A stretch of 64,000 nt of DNA from Escarpia spicata (taxonomy: Eukaryota > Annelida > Polychaeta > Sabellida > Siboglinidae), in assembly GCA_963995525.1 (NCBI GenBank), contig OZ023217.1, positions 7,750,838-7,814,837 on the forward strand, written 5' to 3'. The translations under genes were made by a program, and so were the position numbers. The notes beneath the pieces are model-generated. The model saw only the letters and a list, made by a program, of their open reading frames with translations. It was not told the origin of the DNA and searched no databases. Positions 22,286 through 34,699 of the stretch are shown piece after piece (within the stretch, counting starts at the first letter, position 1; each line of letters starts with the position of its first letter).

Positions 22286-24208
22286 ACTATTCGCAGAACT
22301 AGACAACATCGACACCATGAGCGAAAACATCACTGAGATGATCCAACTAAGTGCGACAAGTGTAGCCAAAGCAATCAACAGGCATGTAGTGACGCGAATA
22401 TCATCATCTTCACGAGCACTAATGAAGAAATTACGAGAAATGGTGGATATCGGCGACCGTAAAACAAGTAGAGTACGCAGAAATATGCAAGACCATCAAA
22501 AAGAAAGCGAAGGAGGACATCAGAAAGTACGAACAAGAGATCATACGAGAAACGATTATGTCATCAAAGAGCCTGAACAAAACAAAAAGAACACAGGCAC
22601 TAGGCTGAGACAGACTGATTACACTTCTATACAAGCAGGGTAGAGAAATACAAGACCAAGATATGATCATAGAACAAATAGAGGAATTCTACACCAAGCT
22701 ATACGACAGTGAACAGAGTACCATAATTCCCACCGACTCGAAAGAAGTACCAGAGATAACACCATGGGAGGTGGAAGCAGCGCTAGAGATATGAAGAATA
22801 GGAAGACAACAGGCAACGACAATGTAAACTTTGAAACATTAAAAGCAAGAGAAGATATAATCTCGAAGACACTGCCTAAGCTGTATATTAAATGCTTATC
22901 AGAAAGACGAATAACCACCGCTTGGAAGAACGCAAAGATGGTGATTAGTTTCAAGAAGGGAAATAAGAAAGACTTAAAGAACTACAGACCGATATGTCTG
23001 TTATCAAACATCTACAAATTACTCACAAAGATACTAACGAATAGGCTAGAGAAGACACTCGACGAAAACCAACTACGAGACGTCGTAAACCAACTGAAAG
23101 AGAAGTGTCGAGAATATAATATCCTGCTCTGCATCGCTTTCGTCGACTACGAGAAGGCTTTTGACTCGGTGCAAACTCAAGCAATACTGACCTCCCTTCA
23201 ATAACAGGGGATAGAAGATGTGTACATCGATCTCCTGACAGACATCTACACTAACAGCTCGGTGACCTACACGAAAAGAGCAACAAGATCAACATCAAGA
23301 GAGGAGTACGACAGGGTGACACCATATCGCCCAAGCTGTTCACGGCAACACTCGAAAGCATATTCCGAAGACTGACCTGGGAAACCAGAGGCTTGAGGAT
23401 AGACGGAGAATATCTCAGCCACCTTCGCTTCGCCAACAACATAGTCATATGCGCTATTACACCGCAAGAACTACAAAACATGCTGCAGGAGCTAGCTGAT
23501 GAAAGTGAAAAACAAGGTCTAAGGATGAACATCTCGAAGACAAAAGTGATGCTAGGAAATGACACACCAATATATATCAACACGACGCAGATAGATAATG
23601 TTGAAAGCTACGTCTATATGGGACAGCGAAACAGTATCAGAGAAAAAAACCAAGACAAGGAGATTCAAAGAAGGATCACCGCCGGCTGGACAGCTTTCGC
23701 CAAACACAGGGACATCTTCAAGGGCAACTGCTTGAAGAGACAAGTCTTCAACTCGTGCGTACTTCCAGCGATGACATACGGCGCGAAAACATGGGCACTC
23801 ACCATACAGGCAAAGAACAAGCTAGCAGCCGCACAAACAAAGTTGGAAAAAAGTATGTTAAACATCACATGTCGGGAGAGAGAAAAAAAACATGTGGGTA
23901 AGACAGAAGGCAAAGGTCATAGACGTGATAGAACAAATCAGAAGACAGAAGTGGACCTGGACAGGGCAGGGCACATTTGCAGACTACGAGATAACCGATG
24001 GACATCGCGTATCACAACCTGGAGACCTTACGAAGGGAAACGATCTAGAGGAAGACCGGCGAGACGGTGGAGAGACGAACTAGACGAGTATTGAAAGGGC
24101 ACCATGATGGCAGAGGATAGCGCAAGACAGGCAGATTTGGAAACGACTTGCTGAGGCCTTCGCCCAACCACGGGACACTACGGCTGCACAATGATGATGA
24201 TGATGATG
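22286..24208 (+). pseudogene. RTE-like LINE fragment, inactive (copy 2)
   Basis: Same content as copy 1: the NYRPICLLSNIY block near 22980, AFVDYEKAFDS near 23140, an in-frame TAA at 23202, and the FANNIV version of the catalytic block near 23425. The 27 bp missing from copy 1 are present here and encode TWALTIQ, so the frame through the C-terminal region is longer (23393-24094). Confidence 0.8.
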
Positions 24209-24476
24209 AAGCTCCGCGGGTTCGAATCCTGCGCGGAGGTGTCGAACCTTGGGCAAGTTCGTTTACTCTACATTGCTTCAGTTCACTCAGCTGTATGAAT
24301 GAGTACCTGGCTATATATAGTGGTGGTTATTTGTGTACGAATAGTCTTCGCGCATTAATTGCAGCGTGACTTCCCAGAGAAGTAGAGATGGTGTTCGATT
24401 GAACAGGTCTGCCAGGGAGTAAAGTGTAAGGAGCTTTGAACAGTCCTGAGGATTGGATACTGCGCTATATACAATA
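24209..24476 (+). mobile_element. SINE 3' part fused to the LINE tail (copy 2)
   Basis: Essentially identical to the copy-1 piece: T-arm-like GGTTCGAATCC right after (ATG)n, the CTTGGGCAAGTTCG body, and an end at GCGCTATATACAA. Confidence 0.65.
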
Positions 24477-25518
24477 TCGTTCTTATTACGCCGGAATTGG
24501 AGGGTATAATATGCACTGCAAATACGTATTAGTAACTTTTTACATGTCCGATCGATGCATTGATGAGACATTTGCATGACCTTCACTACCGGGCAAACAA
24601 TATATGACTGTAGGTGATCCTGACATATATACATTTTCTTCTGATTATTCGTTACATGTGGTAGCGGTAGTAATATGTGTGGTTTGACGGTAAAGAAAAA
24701 TATCAGTATATAGAAAAGATTACTTACGCTTTATAACATTATGAATATATCATTATATATATATATATATTATATATATATGTGTGTGTGTGTTTGTGTG
24801 TGAGTGTTTTGACCGCGAGTTACGTGAATAATACGTTTTATTTTAAATTTCTAACTGTTGGTATACAATATATATCCATAAATATAATGGCGTGTAATTA
24901 GTTGCATTAAAAAATATTTTGGTGATTCTGAGAGCATTGATTTCGGAAATTGTATGTCCTATCTCGTGTAAAGGCTGACACACACGTATAGTTAGTGACG
25001 GGTTTTTGGCCCCTGGCTGAGACATGTCTGTGTTTGCCAACTTCCCAAGAAGGAGGATATTTTTAGTAAGAAAACATGTGTGCTCTGCACTCCAGAGATT
25101 TATTGATATAATCACGGCATAAGGACTCTACGTATTCAGAGAAGTGCCGCACCATCACGAAGATATGCTTTTCACGTTCTAGTGTCTTCTAAGACTCACA
25201 CCTCCGTAATTGTTATGCACTTCCCTCTTTTTGTTCACTATATATGTTTTAAAGCAACTGCATTTTACGAACGCGCTTTCGTTTCTGATCCAAGAACATG
25301 GAATCAACTGCCTATCTTACCAATATTACCATATATTTTTATGTTGTTTGATAAGATACGGATTGAGATCTATGAATGACAGGTTATGTAAATACACACA
25401 TGAGTTTGCTAAATCTAGACAACGTTAGCAATTTAACGACTAAGCCTACAGTTTTGTATGAATAACGAATTCAATTGTATGACGCACTATAGCCTTATCA
25501 GTTCGGTGAACTTGTTAC

Positions 25519-27440
25519 ACTATTCGCAGAACTAGACAACATCGACACCATGAGCGAAAACATCACTGAGATGATCCAACTAAGTGCGACAAGTGTAGCC
25601 AAAGCAATCAACAGGCATGTAGTGACGCGAATATCATCATCTTCACGAGCACTAATGAAGAAATTACGAGAAATGGTGGATATCGGCGACCGTAAAACAA
25701 GTAGAGTACGCAGAAATATGCAAGACCATCAAAAAGAAAGCGAAGGAGGACATCAGAAAGTACGAACAAGAGATCATACGAGAAACGATTATGTCATCAA
25801 AGAGCCTGAACAAAACAAAAAGAACACAGGCACTAGGCTGAGACAGACTGATTACACTTCTATACAAGCAGGGTAGAGAAATACAAGACCAAGATATGAT
25901 CATAGAACAAATAGAGGAATTCTACACCAAGCTATACGACAGTGAACAGAGTACCATAATTCCCACCGACTCGAAAGAAGTACCAGAGATAACACCATGG
26001 GAGGTGGAAGCAGCGCTAGAGATATGAAGAATAGGAAGACAACAGGCAACGACAATGTAAACTTTGAAACATTAAAAGCAAGAGAAGATATAATCTCGAA
26101 GACACTGCCTAAGCTGTATATTAAATGCTTATCAGAAAGACGAATAACCACCGCTTGGAAGAACGCAAAGGTGGTGATTAGTTTCAAGAAGGGAAATAAG
26201 AAAGACTTAAAGAACTACAGACCGATATGTCTGTTATCAAACATCTACAAATTACTCACAAAGATACTAACGAATAGGCTAGAGAAGACACTCGACGAAA
26301 ACCAACTACGAGACGTCGTAAACCAACTGAAAGAGAAGTGTCGAGAATATAATATCCTGCTCTGCATCGCTTTCGTCGACTACGAGAAGGCTTTTGACTC
26401 GGTGCAAACTCAAGCAATACTGACCTCCCTTCAATAACAGGGGATAGAAGATGTGTACATCGATCTCCTGACAGACATCTACACTAACAGCTCGGTGACC
26501 TACACGAAAAGAGCAACAAGATCAACATCAAGAGAGGAGTACGACAGGGTGACACAATATCGCCCAAGCTGTTCACGGCAACACTCGAAAGCATATTCCG
26601 AAGACTGACCTGGGAAACCAGAGGCTTGAGGATAGACGGAGAATATCTCAGCCACCTTCGCTTCGCCAACAACATAGTCATATGCGCTATTACACCGCAA
26701 GAACTACAAAACATGCTGCAGGAGCTAGCTGATGAAAGTGAAAAACAAGGTCTAAGGATGAACATCTCGAAGACAAAAGTGATGCTAGGAAATGACACAC
26801 CAATATATATCAACACGACGCAGATAGAGAATGTTGAAAGCTACGTCTATATGGGACAGCGAAACAGTATCAGAGACAAAAACCAAGACAAGGAGATTCA
26901 AAGAAGGATCACCGCCGGCTGGACAGCTTTCGCCAAACACAGGGACATCTTCAAGGGCAACTGCTTGAAGAGACAAGTCTTCAACTCGTGCATACTTCCA
27001 GCGATGACATACGGCGCGAAAACATGGGCACTCACCATACAGGCAAAGAACAAGCTAGCAACCGCACAAACAAAGTTGGAAAAAGTATGTTAAACATCAC
27101 ATGTCGGGAGAGAGAAACAAACATGTGGGTAAGACAGAAGACAAAGGTCATAGACGTGATAGAACAAATCAGAAGACAGAAGTGGACCTGGACAGGGCAG
27201 GGCACATTTGCAGACTACGAGATAACCGATGGACATCGCGTATCACAACCTGGAGACCTTACGAAGGGAAACGATCTAGAGGAAGACCGGCGAGACGGTG
27301 GAGAGACGAACTAGACGAGTATTGAAAGGGCACCATGATGGCAGAGGATAGCGCAAGACAGGCAGATTTGGAAACGACTTGCTGAGGCCTTCGCCCAACC
27401 ACGGGACACTACGGCTGCACAATGATGATGATGATGATGA
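25519..27440 (+). pseudogene. RTE-like LINE fragment, inactive (copy 3)
   Basis: Carries the same TAA (26435) and the same FANNIV block (about 26660) as copies 1 and 2. In addition it has a private 1-bp loss in an A run at about 27085 that ends the C-terminal frame early at 27093. Confidence 0.8.
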
Positions 27441-27441
27441 A

Positions 27442-27709
27442 GCTCCGCGGGTTCGAATCCTGCGCGGAGGTGTCGAACCTTGGGCAAGTTCGTTTACTCT
27501 ACATTGCTTCAGTTCACTCAGCTGTATGAATGAGTACCTGGCTATATATAGTGGTGGTTATTTGTGTACGAATAGTCTTCGCGCATTAATTGCAGCGTGA
27601 CTTCCCAGAGAAGTAGAGATGGTGTTCGATTGAACAGGTCTGCCAGGGAGTAAAGTGTAAGGAGCTTTGAACAGTCCTGAGGATTGGATACTGCGCTATA
27701 TACAATATC
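27442..27709 (+). mobile_element. SINE 3' part fused to the LINE tail (copy 3)
   Basis: Same as in copies 1 and 2, following the (ATG)n tail at about 27422-27439. Confidence 0.65.
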
Positions 27710-28291
27710 GTTCTTATTACGCCGGAATTGGAGGGTATAATATGCACTGCAAATACGTATTAGTAACTTTTTACATGTCCGATCGATGCATTGATGAGAC
27801 ATACGCATGGCCTTCACTACCGGGCAAACAATATATGACTGTAGTAGGTGATCCTGACATATGTACATTTTCTTCTGATTATTCGTTACATGTGGTAGCG
27901 GTAGTAATATGTGTGGTTTGACGGTAAAGAAAAATATCAGTATATAGAAAAGATTACTTACGCTTTATAACATTATGAATATATCATTATATATATATAT
28001 ATATTATATATATATGTGTGTGTGTGTTTGTGTGTGAGTGTTTTGACCGCGAGTTACGTGAATAATACGTTTTATTTTAAATTTCTAACTGTTGGTATAC
28101 AATATATATCCATAAATATAATGGCGTGTAATTAGTTGCATTAAAAAATATTTTGGTGATTCTGAGAGCATTGATTTCGGAAATTGTATGTCCTATCTCG
28201 TGTAAAGGCTGACACACACGTATAGTTAGTGACGGGTTTTTGGCCCCTGGCTGAGACATGTCTGTGTTTGCCAACTTCCCAAGAAGGAGGA

Positions 28292-28760
28292 TTAAGCCAA
28301 AGCACGGAAACAATGCACCACTTGGTACAAACAATGCACTCGACAATACTCATTGTTGCCTATGGCATGTCTCCCGGCGATGTCGAGGCATTGCCTGGGA
28401 CCATTAGCATTCGTGGGTATCACTGGTCTCTTTTGGATCTCCTGTTTTGTACCTGAACACCACTTCGGTGTTCTTGTTACCGAACAACAATAATTTTAAA
28501 CTCTTCATATGGCTTTGAGAAGAATAATGCTGAGCATTCCACTGACATATAAGATAAGTAATTAAATAGACATACCACCTAGAATAGAAGAAGAAGAACA
28601 ACAAAACTAAGAAGACATAGTTATCCATGTTCAGGATCAATGCGGAACCCCTGGCTACTGTTGCTACACGGGGGATGAAGAACCACCCACCCACATAATA
28701 GAAAGACCAACTATCACATTGAAATAACGATATGTTTCGAATTTAAAGCGTTCGTACGTG
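28292..28760. other. No recognised feature
   Basis: Unique sequence to the right of the tandem segment. No credible coding frame or repeat seen. Confidence 0.35.
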
Positions 28761-28779
28761 ATCACTCGTCATTGTATAC

Positions 28780-29070
28780 TTGTTCCGAGTCACGTATTGG
28801 CGCGTGTCAACATTTCCTTCGAGGGCGATCTAACTCGCGTTGCAGGACCGAAATTCATCATATTCTTTTCGAGTGCATAGTGCAAAGGTATTTTGACGAT
28901 GTTTTGTCAATAAATGTAGACTATTCCGTATAGCATCATGAGTCAACACTTGTATATTTAAAATACGTAAATACAGACATTCAAGTTAAATTATATTTTT
29001 TAGATAAGTAAAATAACTACCGTACCCTATCCTCGCAGCGTTTAAATATTTAATTAATTTGTAACTATTT
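28780..29070 (+). pseudogene. LINE C-terminal fragment
   Basis: A frame at about 28830-28910 reads RCRTEIHHILFECIVQRYF, which resembles the zinc-ribbon-like CxxxxETxxHxLFEC end of jockey-type LINE ORF2. It is short, AT-rich and stops soon after. Identity is tentative. Confidence 0.4.
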
Positions 29071-29238
29071 TTTTATTTGTGAACAAAATGATAAAACTTC
29101 AAAATCATTATTAGAATACTTGATCTCCGTTACCGCAATAGAGGGTTCATATATACAATTGATTTAGTTTCACATAAACAGTCGTGGTATATATTCATTG
29201 TTTAGTTAGACAACAATAATCATGAAGTCACTAAATAC

Positions 29239-29314
29239 TGTTATGTCGATAACATGGAAATATTACAAAAACACCACACTATCGAAACGTTGAACTGACT
29301 GTAATACAGCATCA
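29239..29314 (-). repeat. Terminal repeat of the Gypsy element (3' side)
   Basis: A 76-bp sequence with TG...CA ends, matching 32841-32910 with a few mismatches and one indel. It may be only part of a longer original LTR. Confidence 0.6.
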
Positions 29315-29350
29315 TGGCGGAGCCACGTTTCACCCAGAACGAGGCTGACG

Positions 29351-30350
29351 TCAGCTGAACAAGTACATTAAAGGTACACTGTTAAAATAACATAACACAC
29401 TATATTCCCCCACTCTGTAAAGATTACTGTTCCGAAATTTAACAATAAAGAGGCGCCGTGAGTTCCAGCGCGACCCGTCTTCAAGCACGTACGTATTGGG
29501 ACCAGCTTTAGCTGCGATACATTTCGGGTTCGACGATGACGAAGCCAGCTTATGTTTCTGGATAGGTAGTTTCATCCTGATCCAGACTCCAGGTTTCCTC
29601 ATCGTATTTCGCGAACGACGTCGTTTGTCGGTGTACGCTTTGATTCGTTCCTGCTTCCTCGCAATCGATTCAGCCTACAGTGAAATGTTCGGTGGAGATG
29701 CCTGAGGTGGTTTTATGTTTTCCAGAAGAAACCGTAGTTTACGACCTAGCATCAACTCTGCTGGAGTACGCTGTGTCAACGCATGTAATGTCGATCGGTA
29801 CGTTTGCTGCAGGACTATTCGTACTGCATCTGCGAACGTTTTCCCCTTCACAAATTGAGCTGCGAGACTCTCTTTGATGACGCGATTTATTCTCTCCCCA
29901 CCTCCGTTGCACTGTGGGTTGTACAGCGGACTGCGACGAGTTTCTGAAGAAATGTTTCAAACTCGTATAACACGAACTGTAGTCCGTTTCTTTGCTTTGG
30001 AGAACTTCCGGCCCAATTAGAATGTTGGTCCTATACGTCAACCAGAAATCGCTGGCTGTGAGGTGCAGCGTACATCTCGCCGAATATTTCGATTTGAATC
30101 CGCTGCCATGGTATGGGCTGAATCGGTGGCTGTGTAGGTTTGGTTGATTTCTCACACACCGCGCATGATTCACAATCTCTGACGAGATCTTTGATCGATG
30201 GCGGGCCACCATACCGATTCGCGACACCGTTGCTTAGTTCGCACGATCTCGGGATGACCTTCGTGAGCCATTTTCAGCACTTTGTCCTAAAGTGTGGTAG
30301 GGATTACAGCACGTGTGCCACGTGAAACACACACATCGTTGAACACGGAT
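29351..30350 (-). pseudogene. Integrase region of the Gypsy element
   Basis: Frames on the minus strand give HEGHPEIVRTKQR and a CESCAVCEK zinc-binding pair near 30250-30150, and a GEMYAAP stretch of the core near 30080. A NGGGERINRVIKESL block follows near 29900, equivalent to the region around the catalytic glutamate. The C-terminal piece KAGPNTYVLEDGSRWNSRRL lies near 29450. These are spread over all three frames. Confidence 0.7.
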
Positions 30351-30490
30351 AGCTCGTATTTGAGTCGGAAGTAGGATTCCATGTCAGGGGTGTGTCTGGG
30401 CCAAGCATTCTGTGCGAAGTGACGGACCTGCGTCAAAGTGGCATCCTCGGAAGAAGCGTTTTTCAACTCGCCTGCATCTGCTACCTGTCG

Positions 30491-30874
30491 CTAACAGCGA
30501 GTGAGTGCCTGGTAGTCCGTCTTCAGCGTGAATTTTCTGCCGAAGAGAAACACATGCCAATGTTCGCACGCAAAGATGATACATGCCAGTGCTTCACGTT
30601 CTCCTGTGGAGTACTTCCGTTCTGTTGCTGAAAGCGTCTTGGATGCATACGCGACTGGCCTCTCTTTGCCGTTTGTCTCTTGCGATAATACCGCACCAAG
30701 GGCGATTCCTGAAGCACCCGTCGTCACGATCGTTGGAGCATCTGGATCGAAATGTGCGAGAATTGGAGCAGACGTCGCGAAAGGCTTGGTCTTGCTCGGC
30801 TGTCCATTCCCACTGAGCGTCTTTGTGTAGTAGTCGTCTAAGTGGCTCAGCAGTTTCCGAGTAGTGTGTGACAA
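30491..30874 (-). pseudogene. RNase H region of the Gypsy element
   Basis: An open frame of about 127 codons includes TTGASGIALGAVLSQ, PVAYASKTLSATERKYST and FACEHWHVFLFGRKFTLKTD, the standard RNase H blocks of Ty3/Gypsy elements. The first catalytic residue, normally D in the DAS block, reads G here. Confidence 0.8.
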
Positions 30875-31747
30875 AGTTTAGGTAGACATCCATCGTGCCC
30901 AGAAACGTAGCAACTTGCTTTGCATTGGTTGGCGCTGGTAGATCCTCTATTGCTTTCATGTTGGCGTGTAGTGGTAGGACACCCTTGAAGGATACATGGT
31001 ATCCCAGGAATTCGATTTTCGTCTTGGCAAACTGACTCGCGATTAAGTGTGATGTGATACTCAGCCAGCCTGTTAAACACCAGATGCAGTCGTGTATCAT
31101 GCTGTTGCTGTGTGTGTCCATGAATGACTATGTCATCCAGGAGGTTGATCCTGTCATCTATCCCCTTCGGTACAGAAAATACAATCTTCAGGAAGGCACC
31201 AGGTGCTGAACTAAGTCCATACGGCATCCTACAGTACTGAAAAGCTCCCTCGTGTGTGGTAAATGCTGTCAAGTACTTTCTATCTTAAGTCATGGGACTT
31301 GCAGTGCAGATAGCTTCGTCTCATGTCCAGCTTGGTGAAGACTGTTGAATGGTGAAACTCGGCAAATAGTTCCTCCATTGGTGGCAGTGGATACTTGTCT
31401 TGACTGATGGCCATGTTTACAGCTTTCAGGTCGACACACAGTCTTATTTCACCCGATTTCCGACGTGCGACAACAACATTTGAAATCCACGGTGATGAGT
31501 TGATTGGTTCGATCATGCCATCGTCTTGTAGACGTTTAAGTTCATGCGACACTTCGTCACGCACTGAGAGTAGAAGACGTCGTAAACCTTGTAACACAGG
31601 TTTAACGTCTGGGTTGACTCGGGGGCGGTGTACAAACTTTGCAATTTTCTCAAACCCGGTGAACACTGTGGTAAAGGCAGCAACAGTGTCAACTGACTGA
31701 ACGGCAGTGCCATTCCTTGTGACTTTGAATCCGAGACGGTTGAGCAA
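30847..31747 (-). pseudogene. Reverse transcriptase region of the Gypsy element
   Basis: Blocks in order: ELKRLQDDGMIEPINSSPWI, then RLCVDLKAVNMAISQDKYPL and FTKLDMRRSYL. A stop/frameshift follows at about 31280. Then come FQYCRMPYGLSSAPGAF and the catalytic LLDDIVIHG at about 31140. Two frames cover the domain, so it is broken once near its middle. Confidence 0.85.
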
Positions 31748-32553
31748 TTCCCATTAGGCTAGATCCGGTCTGTGAGACACAGAATGGGAAACTCGTCACA
31801 GTTTCTGACTGGTATGTCACTGGCAGCTGGATAATTTCATTCAATGGGATTTCCGTACTGTTGTATGTCGATGTTTTTTCAGATTTGCACAGGGGATAAG
31901 CCTGGAAATGTTTCTTGTACACCGAGTCGCTGAGAATTGACACCTTTGCCCCTATGTCCATTACTAGTGTCACTGGTGTGTCTGCCAGAAACAGATCACA
32001 CGTCTTAAACGGTTTTGATGCTCCGCTCAGTGAGTTAATAGTGAAGATCATTGTATTTGGTTCACCAGTTTTGTCCGACTGGTGAATTTGCCCGACTGTA
32101 CCCCGATTTGCAGACAAGCAACATTTCTGAAAATGGTTCATTTTGGAGGACAGCCGACATTTCTGTCCTATGGCAAGGCATCTAGGACTTCCTGTAGCAT
32201 GAGAGTTATAAACACAGTTGTCACATGCTCTACTTTTGTTTTGTTTATTTCCGATTGTCTGTACCTTAGAAGGTTGTCTTGGTGTATCCAACTTGAACTT
32301 GTCTGTTGTAGGTTTTTTCGATACGAGACGCCAGTGTTAGGGCTTTGGCTAATGTGAGAGTGTCTGGTTCCATTAGCGATCGTTCCCTAATTCGCGGATT
32401 GCTGGTTTTCTCTATCAACTGATCACGAATTAGTTCTTCTGTGAGATCCCCAAAACTACAGTTCACTACCAGTTCACGCAGCGCCATTATGTACTCTTGC
32501 GCGTTTCCCCCTGGACGTTGTGCGCGTTGGCGAAACCCATATCGCTCCATCAT
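31689..32553 (-). pseudogene. Gag, zinc knuckle and protease region of the Gypsy element
   Basis: The gag part at 32553-32266 includes FRQRAQRPGGNAQEYIMAL. A second frame at 32291-31689 has two linked Cys/His clusters (CDNC...C, then C...HFQKCC) typical of zinc knuckles. The protease block VTLVMDIGAKVSIL follows at about 31960. The active-site motif is DIG, not the usual DTG or DSG. Confidence 0.75.
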
Positions 32554-32840
32554 GACACTTCTCTTCGGCCCAAATTATTCCGAAATCTGTTACGGAATTG
32601 TCGTACGTGTCCGTGTTTGCCAATGAGGCAAACACTCGCTGCCCCTCTGTTCCTAGGCAGTGGATTAGTATGGTTCAACGCCGGGCCTCGGCTACATCCG
32701 CGCCGTCAAGGCCGCTGTCCACAAGATATGTCTGGAAATTCACGTACCATCGATTCCATGGCACCTTGGGCTCGCCTGGTGAAGCGAGAAACGCTTGTGG
32801 GGGCAATAAAGTTGCTTCTGCCATCCTCGCCGCCAAATTA

Positions 32841-32910
32841 TGTTATGTCGATAACATGGAAATATTACAAACAACACCAGACTATCGTAACGTTGAACTG
32901 ATTGTAATAA
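32841..32910 (-). repeat. Terminal repeat of the Gypsy element (5' side, truncated)
   Basis: Matches 29239-29314. It ends at the (TGTC)n microsatellite at 32917-32945, which has replaced or separated the rest. Confidence 0.6.
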
Positions 32911-32916
<6 letters not shown>

Positions 32917-32945
<29 letters not shown>

Positions 32946-33050
32946 TTACATGTGCTCATGTGCGCATATGTGTCTATATTTGTAAAGAGTTTATGATGTG
33001 TATGGGTATGCATGTATGTATGTATGTATGTATCTTCTTCTTCTTCTTCC
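32917..33050. repeat. (TGTC)n, (TATG)n and (CTT)n tracts
   Basis: (TGTC)n at 32917-32945, (ATGT)n at about 33010-33034 and (CTT)n at 33034-33049. The last tract read on the minus strand is (GAA)n at the 3' end of the adjacent LINE fragment and so is probably its tail. Confidence 0.9.
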
Positions 33051-33660
33051 CCTTGCTCCCTTGCGGGGTGGGGTCCCCGTCACTTGGTAGCTTCTTCTAC
33101 TTGTCTTGTCAGTTCTTTCCACCTCTCTCTCTCCTCCGCAATTGCCATCCATTCATGGCTGTTCACGTCAGCCCTCCCCAGGTCTCGTTTTACGCTGTCG
33201 TTCCATCTCAGCCTTGGTCTTACTCTCCTTCGTCTGCCACCCTCTTCTACTTTCCACGCTCTTTTCGCCAGTCTGTCTTCACCCATTCTATGTACATGTC
33301 CCGCCCATCTCATTTTGTTACCGGCTACTTTCCTCTTTAGGTGTTTTTTCATTCCAATCTCCTCTCTCAATTCCTTCATCTTCCTTCTATCCTCTCGTGT
33401 TACTCTACATATTCTTCTGACCCAGTTGTTTTCTGCCACCTGTAGTTTCTTTTCCTGTCTCTCTGTCAGAGGCAGTGTTCCCAACCCATATATACAGGCT
33501 GGTACAACGCAGGTTTCTAACACTTTTCCTTTCAGTTGTTTCTTCAGTTTTCTGTCCTACATAATGCCTTCTACCCTCTTCCATGCTGCTGCTCCTGCTT
33601 GCACCCTCCTCTGTATTTCTTTACTACTCCTTCCATCCTCACACTCTGTACCGCCTAGTG
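33034..33660 (-). pseudogene. LINE ORF2 C-terminal fragment
   Basis: The minus-strand frame at 33523-33080 reads VVPACIYGLGTLPL, KKLQVAENNWVRRI and NKMRWAGHVHRMGEDRLAKR, then RRRRVRPRLRWNDSVKRDL. This is the well-conserved tail of ORF2 in a common animal LINE group. The 3' end is (GAA)n. It is strongly 5' truncated, a typical dead insertion. Confidence 0.8.
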
Positions 33661-34390
33661 TATGTATGTATGTATGTATTTATATATGTATGCATGTATG
33701 TATGTATGTACGTATTTATATAGGTATGTATGTATGCATGTATGTATGTATGTACGTATTTATATAGGTATGTATGTATGTACGTATTTATATAGGTATG
33801 TATGTATGTACGTATTTATATAGGTATGTATGTATGTACGTATTTATATAGGTATGTATGTATGTACGTATTTATATAGGTATGTATGTATGTACGTATT
33901 TATATAGGTATGTATGTATGTACGTATTTATATAGGTATGTATGTATGTATGTACGTATTTATATAGGTATGTATGTATGTACGTATTTATATAGGTATG
34001 TATGTATGTATGTACGTATTTATATAGGTATGTATGTATGTACGTATTTATATAGGTATGTATGTATGTATGTACGTATTTATATAGGTATGTATGTATG
34101 TATGTACGTATTTATATAGGTATGTATGTATGTACGTATTTATATAGGTATGTATGTATGTATGTACGTATTTATATAGGTATGTATGTATGTATGTACG
34201 TATTTATATAGGTATGTATGTATGTACGTATTTATATAGGTATGTATGTATGTATGTACGTATTTATATAGGTATGTATGTATGTACGTATTTATATAGG
34301 TATGTATGTATGTATGTACGTATTTATATAGGTATGTATGTATGTACGTATTTATATAGGTATGTATGTATGTATGTATGTATGTATGCA
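33660..34390. repeat. 28/32-bp minisatellite rich in TATG and TACGTATTTATATAGG
   Basis: Over 20 copies of TACGTATTTATATAGG are separated by two or three TATG units, giving 28- and 32-bp units. From about 33940 on, 28 and 32 alternate fairly regularly, producing a 60-bp super-unit. Confidence 0.95.
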
Positions 34391-34431
34391 TGCATTTATG
34401 TATGCATGCATGCATGTATGTATGTAAGAAT

Positions 34432-34568
34432 GTATGCATGTATGCGTGTATGCGTGTATGCGTGTATGCGTGTATGCGTGTATGCGTGTATGCGTGTATG
34501 CGTGTATGCGTGTATGCGTGTATGCGTGTATGCGTGTATGCGTGTATGCGTGTATGCGTGTATGCATG
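34432..34568. repeat. (TATGCGTG)n octanucleotide array
   Basis: About 16 near-perfect 8-bp units, following a (TATGCATG)-type stretch at 34380-34432. Confidence 0.95.
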
Positions 34569-34586
34569 TTGGTAAGTAGGTATGTA

Positions 34587-34591
34587 GGTAT

Positions 34592-34649
<58 letters not shown>

Positions 34650-34661
34650 CATGTATGTATG

Positions 34662-34692
<31 letters not shown>
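34587..34692. repeat. (GTA)n and (TA)n tracts
   Basis: About 20 GTA units (34590-34649), then TATG units and a TA run ending at 34692. Confidence 0.95.
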
Positions 34693-34693
<1 letters not shown>

Positions 34694-34699
34694 CATTAA

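Larger units (their letters stand above)
21825..25057 (+). repeat. Tandem segment, copy 2 (3,233 bp)
   Basis: Second copy of the segment, joined to copy 1 without spacer at AGGAGGA/TATTTTTAG. By eye it differs from copy 1 by only a handful of substitutions besides the 27-bp indel. It contains the LINE relic at about 22050, the RT fragment from 22286, the SINE part at 24209 and the same microsatellite at about 24755-24795. Confidence 0.97.
25058..28291 (+). repeat. Tandem segment, copy 3 (3,234 bp)
   Basis: Third copy. It ends at CCAAGAAGGAGGA, where unique sequence (TTAAGCCAAAGC) begins. It is slightly more diverged: extra differences lie at about 26168 (Met to Val in the RT), 26829, 26874, 27085 (one A lost, shifting frame) and 27800-27850 (a 3-bp insertion GTA plus substitutions). 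Confidence 0.97.
29239..32910 (-). mobile_element. Decayed Ty3/Gypsy LTR retrotransposon
   Basis: Read on the minus strand the order is LTR, gag, zinc knuckle, protease, RT, RNase H, integrase, LTR, the Ty3/Gypsy order. Related terminal direct repeats are present at 32841-32910 and 29239-29314, sharing TGTTATGTCGATAACATGG and most of the following 50 bases. The 29239-29314 copy begins TG and ends CA. A possible primer-binding site starting TGGCGGCGAGG lies 3 bp inside the 32841 boundary. The right-hand repeat breaks off at a TGTC microsatellite. The internal region is only about 3.5 kb, with many stops and frameshifts, so the element is dead. Confidence 0.8.
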
